Shown: in pieces, positions 51,757 to 59,740 of the stretch
Numbering within the stretch: the first letter of the stretch is position 1
How the letters are laid out: each line of letters begins with the position of its first letter
Assembly: GCF_021172045.1 (NCBI RefSeq)
Contig: NZ_CP087164.1
Span: forward strand, 558,001-622,000
Origin: Capillimicrobium parvum
GTDB lineage: Bacteria; Actinomycetota; Thermoleophilia; Solirubrobacterales; Solirubrobacteraceae
Length of the DNA stretch: 64,000 nucleotides
Direction: 5' to 3'
Position numbers and translations under genes: made by a program
The notes under the pieces: model-generated
What the model saw: only the letters and a program-made list of their open reading frames with translations
Told to the model about the DNA's origin: nothing
Databases searched by the model: none

Positions 51757-52839
51757 CTAGCGCTTCTGGCCGGCGTCGGCGCCGAACGTCGACATGATCA
51801 GCGACATCGCCGAGACGCCCTTGGGCCCCTCGGGCCGCGCCCCCTTGCCCGTGGCGGTGACGGGGCGCGCCTGCAGGACGTAGAGGTTGTCCGGGAAGCC
51901 GCCGGTGCGGGCGATCGCCCACTCGATGTCCTGCTGGCAGCCGGCGGAGCGCTCGATGCCGCGCGCGACGCCGGCGAGGTGGCGCAGGCGCTCGTCGTCG
52001 AGCGCGGGCGCGTCGGCCCGCTCGGGCTCGACGTCGGCGACCTCGGTCCCGGTTCCTCCGGGGGCCGGCCGGTACTCGATCGTCTTCGGGGCGATCGTCC
52101 GGCGCACGACCTCCTTGGTGACCTTGCTGACGAGGTACTCGTCGGGCGTCACGTCGCCGCCGACCACGCCGAGCCCGAGGCCCCAGCTGGCGTTGATCGC
52201 GATCATGCTCGGGTCGCCGGAGACCGGGTTGCAGGTGAAGGCGACGCCGGAGACCTCGGCGTCGACCATGAGCTGGACGGTGACGCCCATCGCCGGGTCG
52301 CGCGCGGCGTCGCCCAGGCGGGCGCGGTAGGTCAGCGCGGGCGCGCTGTAGAGGCTCGCCCAGCAGTCGCGGACGGCGTCGGCGATGCCGTCCGCGCCGC
52401 GCACCCACAGGTACGTCTCCTGCTGGCCGGCGAACGCCGCGTCGGCGCTGTCCTCGCCCAACGCGCTCGAGCGCACGGCGACCGGCGGCTCGTCGAGGCC
52501 CGTGGCGGCGGCGAGGTCGGCGTAGCGGCGGGCGATCTCGTCGCGGACCTCATCCGGCACGTGCGCACCGGACACGGCGGCGGTCAGCTCGCGTGCGGTC
52601 GCCTGTGCGGCGTCGACGTCGTCGGGATCCACCGAGGCCAGCGCGGCGTCGACGTGCTCGCGCAGCCCCGCTGCCTCGATGCAGGCGGTGAACGCCGACG
52701 TGGCCAGCGCGAAGCCGGGCGGCACCGGCACGCCGCCGGCGATCAACTCGCCCAGGCTGGCGCTCTTGCCGCCGAAGACGCCGTCGTCCTCGGCGCGCAG
52801 CTCCGCGAGCGTCCGCGTGTGGGCGAAGCCGTCGCTCAT
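51757..52839 (-). CDS. ATP-binding half of a split PEP-synthase-like enzyme
   Basis: A 360-residue protein equal to the N-terminal PPDK/PEP-synthase ATP-grasp domain. Visible segments are GGKSASLGELIAGGVPVPPGFA near residue 23, VAVRSSALGEDSADAAFAGQQETYLWV in parts near 128, VTVQLMVDAEVSGVAFTCNPVSG near 187 and QDIEWAIARTGGFPDNLYVLQARPV near 300. It phosphorylates a His on a partner protein from ATP. The partner is encoded just upstream (52836-54665; ATGA overlap). The size, about 38 kDa, and the split match phenylphosphate synthase protein 2. Confidence 0.85.
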   Translation of the reverse strand: MSDGFAHTRTLAELRAEDDGVFGGKSASLGELIAGGVPVPPGFALATSAFTACIEAAGLREHVDAALASVDPDDVDAAQATARELTAAVSGAHVPDEVRDEIARRYADLAAATGLDEPPVAVRSSALGEDSADAAFAGQQETYLWVRGADGIADAVRDCWASLYSAPALTYRARLGDAARDPAMGVTVQLMVDAEVSGVAFTCNPVSGDPSMIAINASWGLGLGVVGGDVTPDEYLVSKVTKEVVRRTIAPKTIEYRPAPGGTGTEVADVEPERADAPALDDERLRHLAGVARGIERSAGCQQDIEWAIARTGGFPDNLYVLQARPVTATGKGARPEGPKGVSAMSLIMSTFGADAGQKR

Positions 52840-54665
52840 GGCGCCCCGTCGAGGATGGTCACCACGCCCGTGCTGCCGTTGACGCGGATGCGCATCCCGG
52901 TGCGGATCTGCGCGGTCGCGCGGCCGGTGCCGACCACCGCGGGCTTGCCGTACTCGCGGCAGACGATCGCCGCGTGCGACATGACGCCGCCGATGTCGGT
53001 CACGGTCGCCTTGATCTTCGGGAAGATCGGCGCCCAGGCCGGCGACGTGATCGTGCAGACGAGGATGTCGCCGTCGCGGACGTCGGCGATCTCGGCGTGA
53101 TCGCGCAGCACTCGTGCGATGCCTTCGACCTCCCCGGCGGACGCGGCGGCCCCGATGATCGTGGTGCCGTCGCCCTCGCCCTGGGCCCACTCCTGCAGGC
53201 GGCTGGGCGTGATGCCCCAGAGCATCACCGCGAGGGGGTCGTTGACGGCCTCCGGCATCGCACCGAGCGCGGGCGGCGGGGTCCACTCCTCCAGGCGCTT
53301 GAGCAGCTCGCGGCGGCGGGTCACGATCGGCGGCCAGTGCTGCGGGCCGAGCGGCGGGCCGCCGGTCGCCCACATGAGGCACAGCTCCTCGAGCGCTTCG
53401 TGCGCCTCGTGGCGCGAGAGCATGAAGATGTCCTCGCCGTCCTCGAGCCAGCCGTGCTCGGCCAGCAGCGCGCCGAACTCGCGGATCTTGTTGTAGAAGC
53501 GGGTGAGGAACCAGTAGTCGGCGTAGAACTTGTGCTCCTCGACGTACGGGAAGACGCCGCGCGACAGCTGCAGGAGCTCCTGGAACGGCTGGCGTGCGTC
53601 GTCGTCAAGCAGGGAGGCGTACTCCTCGGCGAGACGGTCGCGCTCGGCCTCGAGCTGCTCGGTCGGGCGCTCGACGTCGTGGCCGGCGTGGATCGCGTCG
53701 ATGTGTCCCTTGATCGAGGCGTACGGGATGCTGGGGTCGTCGTACCAGCTGCGGAAGTAGTGGTAGAGGCCGTCGCCGGTGGCCATGTTGAACCACGGAT
53801 CCTTGATGGCCTCGAGCTCCTCGAGCCATCGGCGGCCCGCGCCGGTGCTCTGCAGCTCGGCGTCGACCTCGGCCGGTGTGCGGCCCTCGACGAACGCGCC
53901 CTCCACGCCGGTGTCGACCGCGATCCGGGCCAGGCGGCGCAGCTCGGCGTCCGGCCGGAACAGGAGCACGTCGATGCCGGCGATCATCTGCGAGATGTGC
54001 TGGTCGGGGATGTCGGGGAGGTGGGCCTTGCAGAACTCCGAGAACGTCAGGTAGGCCCCGTAGCCGAGCAGCAGGAACTCGAAGTGGTTCGACCACATCT
54101 GCTCGTTCGCGCTGAGCGCGGTGCGGTAGGCGTCGAGGACGCCGAGGTACGTCGGCGGCCGGTCGCCGAAGATGACGTCGTCGTCCTCGTACTCGGGCAG
54201 CTTCGGGACGGGAAGGTCGCTGATGTGCGCGATCAGCTTCTCCATCCGCGTGCGCCAGTCGGCATAGAGGGCGTCCCAGTTTCCGAAGTAGTGGCCCGCG
54301 CGCTCCTGGAAGAACCGGGCGCGCTCGGCGATGAGCTCCGGATCGTCGACGCCGTTGACCGAGATGTAGACGTAGCCGTTGATGATCCGGTAGTCGATGC
54401 CCATGGCGGGCGGCGTGCGGAACGCGCGGTGCTGCCAGGCGCCGGCGGCCTGGTAGGGCGTGTCGATCGACGTCACGTCGAACGGCGGCATCGGCACGGG
54501 GAAGTGCATGGAGTTCCAGAACCAGAGGCGGTCCTCGTCAGCCGGCCGCTGCGCCGTGAAGAGCGAGTAGTACGGATACATCTCCTCCCAGCCCTGGCAC
54601 CCATCCGGGGTGGCGATCGAGAACGGGCTGGGGAACGCTCCCAGTGCGTCGGTCGTGGCGGCCAT
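52836..54665 (-). CDS. Phosphohistidine-domain half of a split PEP-synthase-like enzyme
   Basis: A 609-residue protein whose C-terminal ~90 residues are the PEP-utilising mobile domain: VTDIGGVMSHAAIVCREYGKPAVVGTGRAT in parts, with catalytic His near residue 560. The first ~500 residues are mostly helical, rich in Trp and Tyr, and hold no ATP-grasp domain. This resembles the larger subunit of phenylphosphate synthase and rifampicin-phosphotransferase-like proteins, where a phospho-His swings between the ATP half and a substrate pocket. ATG at 54665 is used. The phosphorylated substrate is unknown. Confidence 0.82.
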   Translation of the reverse strand: MAATTDALGAFPSPFSIATPDGCQGWEEMYPYYSLFTAQRPADEDRLWFWNSMHFPVPMPPFDVTSIDTPYQAAGAWQHRAFRTPPAMGIDYRIINGYVYISVNGVDDPELIAERARFFQERAGHYFGNWDALYADWRTRMEKLIAHISDLPVPKLPEYEDDDVIFGDRPPTYLGVLDAYRTALSANEQMWSNHFEFLLLGYGAYLTFSEFCKAHLPDIPDQHISQMIAGIDVLLFRPDAELRRLARIAVDTGVEGAFVEGRTPAEVDAELQSTGAGRRWLEELEAIKDPWFNMATGDGLYHYFRSWYDDPSIPYASIKGHIDAIHAGHDVERPTEQLEAERDRLAEEYASLLDDDARQPFQELLQLSRGVFPYVEEHKFYADYWFLTRFYNKIREFGALLAEHGWLEDGEDIFMLSRHEAHEALEELCLMWATGGPPLGPQHWPPIVTRRRELLKRLEEWTPPPALGAMPEAVNDPLAVMLWGITPSRLQEWAQGEGDGTTIIGAAASAGEVEGIARVLRDHAEIADVRDGDILVCTITSPAWAPIFPKIKATVTDIGGVMSHAAIVCREYGKPAVVGTGRATAQIRTGMRIRVNGSTGVVTILDGAP

Positions 54666-54782
54666 CGGTCTCCCCTCGTCTCCGGCGCCCTCTCCGGTGC
54701 GCCAGGGGAGAGGTATAGCGCATGCGCGAACCGGTCACAGGCGCCCTGACACTCATGGCGGGCATGGGGAGGAGGAGGTGTC

Positions 54783-54826
54783 GCGCCCCGGCCCGGCGAA
54801 CCGTGGCGGGGGCTGGGCCGGGGCGC
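54783..54826. terminator. Strong GC hairpin downstream of the DUF1206 gene
   Basis: GCGCCCCGGCCC and GGGCCGGGGCGC are perfectly complementary 12-bp arms with a 20-base loop. It stands in the 223-bp gap between the DUF1206 stop and the split PEP-synthase-like operon (same strand). There is no T-run after it, so termination is inferred. A possible -10 (TATACC, minus strand near 54714) for the downstream operon lies just after it; no further gene is seen in the gap. Confidence 0.5.
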
Positions 54827-54888
54827 TGGATCTCTCCAAGGGGGAAACGCCGCCGCGCGCGCCGGGTTGGCCGGTCGGCGCCCGCCCG

Positions 54889-55728
54889 TCAGATGCGGCG
54901 GTAGCGGGCGTCGGCCAGCGAGTAGCAGCCGAAGGCGATCAGCCCGGCCGCGACGATGCCGAGCAGAACCGGGCCGTACGAGTTGTGCGCGAGCTTGGCC
55001 AGCGCCCCGTCGAGCCCGACCGCCTTGTTGGGGTCGAAGTCGATCGCGGCCCGGATCAGGAACCACCCGATCAGTACGAACACGACCATCCGCGCGAGGT
55101 GCCCGACGACGCCGAGCACGGTGAACGCGCGCTCGGTCTCCGGCGTCATCCGCTCGGTCTTCGAGTCCTCGAGGAAGTTGCGCGAGACGCCCTTGTACCC
55201 CTGGTACGCCCCGACGCCGATCATCACGAGGCCGGCGAGCACGACGATCACCTGGCCGCCGGTCCAGTCGAGCACGCCCGCGGTCGCCTTGTCCGGATGG
55301 CCGGACCCGCCGCCGGAGCCCGCGAGGATGCCGATCGCCGTGACGAGCAGCGCGCCGTACGCGATCCCGCTGGCCAGGCCCGACAGACGGTCGAAGCCGC
55401 TGTCGCTGGCCTCGGGGCCATGGCCGATCGCCGCGCGGACGAGCCGCCACAGCGCGTAGCCGGCGAGCCCGATCGCCACCACGACGAGCAGCACCTTGCC
55501 GAACGGCTGCTCGACGATCGTCCTCAGCGCGCCCTGCTGGTTGGTGGCCTTGCCGCCGTCGCCGAGCGCCAGCTTGACCGCCAGCACCCCGATGATCCCG
55601 TAGACCACCCCGCGCGAGACGAGTCCCGCCCGCGCGAGCCATTCGAACGCGGGCTGGCGCGCGACGGTCTCGCCGGCGCCGCGCGCCTCGCGGGCCGGCC
55701 GCGATCCCGTTGCCATGTTGAACGCCAT
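54889..55728 (-). CDS. DUF1206 membrane protein
   Basis: A 279-residue membrane protein with six predicted helices arranged as three similar pairs, the DUF1206 pattern. Each repeat contains a residue set like RAGLVSRGVVYGIIGVLAVKLAL, with Arg-Gly-x-x-Tyr near the helix start (near residues 32, 118 and 205). Function of the family is not known. ATG at 55728 follows the lipid-kinase stop by 10 bp, so it is probably the last gene of the PAP2/kinase operon. Confidence 0.85.
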   Translation of the reverse strand: MAFNMATGSRPAREARGAGETVARQPAFEWLARAGLVSRGVVYGIIGVLAVKLALGDGGKATNQQGALRTIVEQPFGKVLLVVVAIGLAGYALWRLVRAAIGHGPEASDSGFDRLSGLASGIAYGALLVTAIGILAGSGGGSGHPDKATAGVLDWTGGQVIVVLAGLVMIGVGAYQGYKGVSRNFLEDSKTERMTPETERAFTVLGVVGHLARMVVFVLIGWFLIRAAIDFDPNKAVGLDGALAKLAHNSYGPVLLGIVAAGLIAFGCYSLADARYRRI

Positions 55729-55738
55729 GTCGTCTCCT

Positions 55739-56632
55739 TTACGCCGCGACCCGGGCCTGCGCCGGTGAGGGCACGCAGATCCGCAGGGCGCCGGGCTCCA
55801 CCTTGACCTTGAACGAGCTGACCTTGCGCCGGTCGCCGCCGTCGAGCTCGTAGAGCACGGGGCGATCGAGCGTCACCTTCACCTTGTGGGCGCGCGTCGT
55901 GCGCACGAACGGTGACCGGCTCGGATCGCCGGACACCGTCCGCGCGATCGTGCGCGTCCACTGCACGACGTTGTCCGCCGTGACGATCCCGAGCTCGAGC
56001 TGACCGTCGTCGGGCCGCGCGTCGGGGAACACCTGCACACCGCCGAAGAGCGCGCCGACGTTGCCGAGCAGGACGCAGCTCGCCGGCCCGTCGTACCACG
56101 GGACGCCGTCGACCTTGATCTTCGCCTCGAAGCTCTCCGAGCGGATGTTCCGGGAGCCGCTCCACATGTAGGCGACACGGCCCATGCGGTCCTTCAGGCC
56201 GTCGGCGTCGCGAATCATCGCCGCGTCGAAGCCGGCGCCGGCCATCACCGCGAACCGCTCGTCGTTGAAGCGCCCGACGTCCAGCGGGCGCCGCTCGCCG
56301 TGCAGGCCGATCGCCACCGCCGCCTCGATGTCGCGCGGGATGCCGAGGTTCGTGGCCAGCAGGTTGGACGTGCCGGCCGGAAGGACCGCCAGGCTCGCCG
56401 GCGTTCCGGCGAGCTCGCCGATGCAGCGGCGGGCCATCCCGTCGCCGCCCCAGGAGAAGATCAGCTCGGCGCCGTCCTCCACCGCCCGGCGCACCTGCTC
56501 CGGGGCCTTCTTGCTCTTGGGCACCTCGGCCCAGAACGGATCCGTCACTCCGTTGGCCTCGAGCACGCGACGCAGCTCGGGCAGGCCGCCGCCGAACGTC
56601 TTGCCCGCGTGGGCCACCACCGCGACCTTCAT
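55739..56632 (-). CDS. Diacylglycerol/sphingosine kinase-like lipid kinase (DAGK catalytic domain)
   Basis: A 297-residue YegS/DgkB-type kinase. ATP-binding motif IFSWGGDGMARRCI near residue 59 corresponds to the GGDGT loop (T replaced by M here). LPAGTSNLLATNLGIP near 84 is the second conserved motif, and VMAGAGFDAAMIRDAD near 129 is the family GxGxD. The C-terminal half is a beta-sandwich. It would phosphorylate a lipid at the membrane face. ATG at 56632 overlaps the PAP2 stop (ATGA), giving a kinase/phosphatase pair. Confidence 0.85.
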   Translation of the reverse strand: MKVAVVAHAGKTFGGGLPELRRVLEANGVTDPFWAEVPKSKKAPEQVRRAVEDGAELIFSWGGDGMARRCIGELAGTPASLAVLPAGTSNLLATNLGIPRDIEAAVAIGLHGERRPLDVGRFNDERFAVMAGAGFDAAMIRDADGLKDRMGRVAYMWSGSRNIRSESFEAKIKVDGVPWYDGPASCVLLGNVGALFGGVQVFPDARPDDGQLELGIVTADNVVQWTRTIARTVSGDPSRSPFVRTTRAHKVKVTLDRPVLYELDGGDRRKVSSFKVKVEPGALRICVPSPAQARVAA

Positions 56633-57483
56633 GCCGCCGTCACCGTCCCGCGGTCGCTCCGGGCGCCCGAGGGCGCGACCCGGCGCGCGGAGGGCTCGGA
56701 CCGCAACAGGCTCGCCGCCCCGGCGGCCCGGCACGCGAACACCAGGACGACGATCGCGCCGATGCCGATCACGGCGCCGCCGGCGACGTCGAGCGGGTGA
56801 TGCATGCCGCGGTACATGCGCGACATCGCGACGAAGGCGGGGATCGCGACGGCGAGCGCCCACGCAGCGACCCGGACCCACGTCGTCCGGATCCGCGACG
56901 TGATCAGCAGGACCAGCCCGGCGTAGACGGCGATCGAGGCCGCGGTGTGACCCGAGGGGTAGCTGGCGTCGGCGGGCAGGCCCTCCAGGCGGTGGACGTG
57001 CGGCCGGTCGCGCGGGGCGGCCAGGGTCGTGATGCGGTACGTCGCCGATTCGAGGGCGAGCACGAACACGGCGAACGCCGCCACGCGCCAGTACCGCTTG
57101 ATCGCGCAGACGATGGCGATCAGGCCGACGAGGATCGGCAGGACGGGCGCGCCGCCGACCATGGAGCCGACCGCGGAGGCGTCCGTCTCGAAACCGGTCC
57201 GATGCTGCGCCAGATCACGGACGAACCCGTCGTCGGCGGAGCCGATGCCCGCCGTCTGCACGAGCACGTGGGTCACGAGCAGCCCGAGGCCGATCGACAG
57301 GGCTGCGAGCACCGCCAGTCCGGCCAGCGCGGCTGCGAGGAACACCAGCACGGGGTGGCGACCGTGCAGCGCGCGGGCGAAGCGCTCGGCGCGCCCGCGC
57401 CGCGGAGCGGCGAGGACGGGCACGACGTAACGATCTTCGCCGCGGTCACGACTGTGTCGTGTCGTCGATCCGGCGCCATCCAT
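56629..57483 (-). CDS. PAP2-family membrane phosphatase
   Basis: A 284-residue protein with about six helices. PAP2 motifs are RDRP within APRDRPHVHR near residue 160, PSGHTAAS near 178 and SRMYRGMHHPLDV near 227, giving the catalytic His pair and Arg. These enzymes remove phosphate from lipid phosphates or undecaprenyl pyrophosphate at the outer face. The first ~45 residues are hydrophilic. It leads the operon with the lipid kinase and DUF1206. A second PAP2 gene is divergent from it. Confidence 0.87.
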   Translation of the reverse strand: MDGAGSTTRHSRDRGEDRYVVPVLAAPRRGRAERFARALHGRHPVLVFLAAALAGLAVLAALSIGLGLLVTHVLVQTAGIGSADDGFVRDLAQHRTGFETDASAVGSMVGGAPVLPILVGLIAIVCAIKRYWRVAAFAVFVLALESATYRITTLAAPRDRPHVHRLEGLPADASYPSGHTAASIAVYAGLVLLITSRIRTTWVRVAAWALAVAIPAFVAMSRMYRGMHHPLDVAGGAVIGIGAIVVLVFACRAAGAASLLRSEPSARRVAPSGARSDRGTVTAA

Positions 57484-57562
57484 GCTGTGAAACCTCCTGA
57501 AGTCACGCAATTGACCACGTGCCCCCGCCAGGCTGAACGGGTACCCGAGCCTTCGACGTTCC

Positions 57563-58474
57563 ATGCCCGTCCTCGTCCTCCTCGCCGCCATCCTGCTGGC
57601 CGCCGCCGTCGCGGGACTCGTGGTCCTGGGACTGCCGCGGGGCGGCGCCGCGCGTCCGTCCTCCACCGTGGGAGTGGCCCGCGAGGCGGGCCGGGACGCG
57701 GCGCGCCACCCCCGGCTGCGACGCCTCCTCGGGGCGCGTCTGGACCCGGATGCGGCGACCGGCCTCGCGCTCACCGCGGCGCTCGTCGCGATCGTGTCGC
57801 TCGGCCTGCTGCTCGCCGTCGTCGCGTTCCTCGTGCGCCGAGGGAACGGTCCCATCGGCCTCGACGAGGCGGCCGCCGAATGGAGCCACCGCCACGCGAC
57901 GGCCTGGAGCACGGACGTGCTGAGCGCGGTCACGGACCTGGGAGCGCCGCGGACGATCATCGGGCTGGCGGTCGTGCTGGCGGTCGTCGAGACGATCCGG
58001 ACCCGCGATGCGTGGATCGTCCCGTTCCTGCTGCTCGTCGTGGGCGGCAACGCGCTGCTGACCACCACGATCAAGGACCTCGCCGACCGGGTCCGGCCGG
58101 CGCTGAATCCCGCGGCGGAGGCGCTGGGACCGTCGTTTCCGAGCGGTCACTCCTCCTGGTCGGCGGCGTTCTTCGCCGCGGCCGCGCTGATTCTGGGGCG
58201 GGGACGCTCGCGTGCGACCCGGGCGGCGCTGGCCGCCGCGGCGGCCGGCCTCGCCGTCGGCGTGGCGACGACGCGCGTCCTGCTCGACGTCCACTGGCTC
58301 AGCGACGTCGTCGCGGGACTGGCGCTCGGAGGCGCCTGGTTCGCGGTGTGCGCGATCGCCTTCGGCGGGCGCCTCCTGCGCTTCGGTGCATCGGCGCGCG
58401 CGGTCGATGCGGCGGCGCGCAGCGGCGATCAGGCGCCCGTGGCGGCTAGCGAAGACGTGTCCAGCCGCGCTTGA
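57563..58474 (+). CDS. PAP2-family membrane phosphatase (second, divergent)
   Basis: A 303-residue protein with an N-terminal helix, a basic stretch (GRDAARHPRLRRLLGAR) and a PAP2 domain: KDLADRVRP near residue 173, PSGHSSWS near 193 and TRVLLDVHWLSDV near 236. It differs clearly in sequence from the PAP2 at 56629-57483, so the two are not recent duplicates. ATG at 57563. The 79-bp gap between the two start codons must hold both promoters. Confidence 0.87.
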   Translation: MPVLVLLAAILLAAAVAGLVVLGLPRGGAARPSSTVGVAREAGRDAARHPRLRRLLGARLDPDAATGLALTAALVAIVSLGLLLAVVAFLVRRGNGPIGLDEAAAEWSHRHATAWSTDVLSAVTDLGAPRTIIGLAVVLAVVETIRTRDAWIVPFLLLVVGGNALLTTTIKDLADRVRPALNPAAEALGPSFPSGHSSWSAAFFAAAALILGRGRSRATRAALAAAAAGLAVGVATTRVLLDVHWLSDVVAGLALGGAWFAVCAIAFGGRLLRFGASARAVDAAARSGDQAPVAASEDVSSRA

Positions 58475-58619
58475 GGACGATCGCGTCCTCGCCACGGACC
58501 GGCGTGCCGGCCTTCGGGCTCTGCGCGACGATGCGCAGCCGGCGGTGCTTGGCGCGCCTGCCCGTGGTGCGCCTGGCCACGGCGAGCGCGGCGGCGAGTG
58601 AGCGGCGAAGCATGGTCAT
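58446..58619 (-). CDS. Small basic protein with PASTA-like tail
   Basis: A 57-residue basic protein. The second half, LRIVAQSPKAGTPVRGEDAIVLKRG in parts, resembles the end of a PASTA repeat (the V-x-x-Q-x-P-x-x-G pattern). No signal sequence is evident. ATG at 58619 or 58613. It overlaps the end of the PAP2 gene on the other strand by 29 bp. Short, so moderate confidence. Confidence 0.45.
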   Translation of the reverse strand: MTMLRRSLAAALAVARRTTGRRAKHRRLRIVAQSPKAGTPVRGEDAIVLKRGWTRLR

Positions 58620-58707
58620 CCGGACCGAGTGGGGCAGGATAGAAGGTCGGCGGGTGGTTGCCCGCCGGCTCTTGACCGCGCGCGCGTTCCCGGGCTGACT
58701 GCGGTGC

Positions 58708-59727
58708 ATGGCGGGCGGCGAAACGGCGGTTCTGGTGGTGGGCGGCGGGGCGATCGGCGGTGTGATCGCGGCGCTGCTCGAAGGCACGGTGGGGCGGGTC
58801 GTGGTGCTCGATCCGGCGGCCGAGCACGTCGCGCGGATGCGCGACCCGGGGCTGCGGGTCGGGCTCGACGGCGGGGAGCGCGTCGTGCGAGTCGTGCGCC
58901 TCGACGCGCGGGCGCGCGCGCAGGAGCTCGACGAGGACTTCGACCTCGCGCTCGTCACGGTGAAGGCGGCGCACCTCGAGGCGGCGCTGACGCCGCTGGC
59001 CGCGGCGGGCGTCGCGCGCGCGTACGTCTCGCTCGGCAACGGGCTGGTGCACGACCGCATCGGCGCGCTGGTCGGCGAGGACCGGCTGATCGTCGGCGTC
59101 GTCGAGTGGGGGGCGACGAACCTCGGGCCCGGGCGGGTGGCGCGCACGTCGCCCGGCGGCTTCGTCGTGGGCGAGCCGGACGGCCGGGTCCGCGACCGCA
59201 CGCGGCTTCTCGCCGGCGTGCTAGCGGCCGTCGGCCCGGTGAAGATGTCCGAGAACGCGGTCGGGACCGTGTGGTCCAAGCTGCTGGTCAACAGCACGAT
59301 GTCGGCGCTCGGCGCGGCGTCCGGGTTGCTGACCGGCGAGGTGCTGGCCGACGCGGACGGCCGCCGCGCGGCGGTCGGGCTGTGGCGCGAGGGGTGCGCG
59401 GTCGCGGCGGCGAGCGGGGTGCGTCTCGAGCCGGTGTGGGGCGAGGATCCGGTCGCGCTCGTGGCGGGCGACGACGCCGGCGCGCGGCTGCAGCGCACGT
59501 TCGCGCCGGTCGCCGGGACGAAGGCGTCGATGTTGCAGGATCTCGAGCGCGGCGCGCGTCCGGAGGTGGCGGTCATCAACGGGGCGGTGGCCGCGCGCGC
59601 AGGGGAGCTCGGGGTCCCGGCGCCGCTGAACGCGCGCGTCGCGGAGATCATCGAAGCGATCGCGCGCGGCGAGCGGGCAGGCGGCCGCGATGTGTTCGTC
59701 ACGATCGCGCGCCGCCGGGAGACATGA
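58708..59727 (+). CDS. Ketopantoate reductase family protein (ApbA/PanE-like)
   Basis: A 339-residue NADP-dependent reductase. The N-terminal dinucleotide motif is VLVVGGGAIGGVIAALLEG near residue 7, the Lys of the active site is likely in TVKAAHLEAAL near 89, and WSKLLVNSTMSALGAASG near 189 matches the PanE C-terminal helix with catalytic Lys. PanE reduces ketopantoate in coenzyme A synthesis, but this family includes other 2-keto reductases, and no other pan genes are nearby. ATG at 58708. Confidence 0.83.
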   Translation: MAGGETAVLVVGGGAIGGVIAALLEGTVGRVVVLDPAAEHVARMRDPGLRVGLDGGERVVRVVRLDARARAQELDEDFDLALVTVKAAHLEAALTPLAAAGVARAYVSLGNGLVHDRIGALVGEDRLIVGVVEWGATNLGPGRVARTSPGGFVVGEPDGRVRDRTRLLAGVLAAVGPVKMSENAVGTVWSKLLVNSTMSALGAASGLLTGEVLADADGRRAAVGLWREGCAVAAASGVRLEPVWGEDPVALVAGDDAGARLQRTFAPVAGTKASMLQDLERGARPEVAVINGAVAARAGELGVPAPLNARVAEIIEAIARGERAGGRDVFVTIARRRET

Positions 59728-59740
59728 GAGGGTCGCCCGC

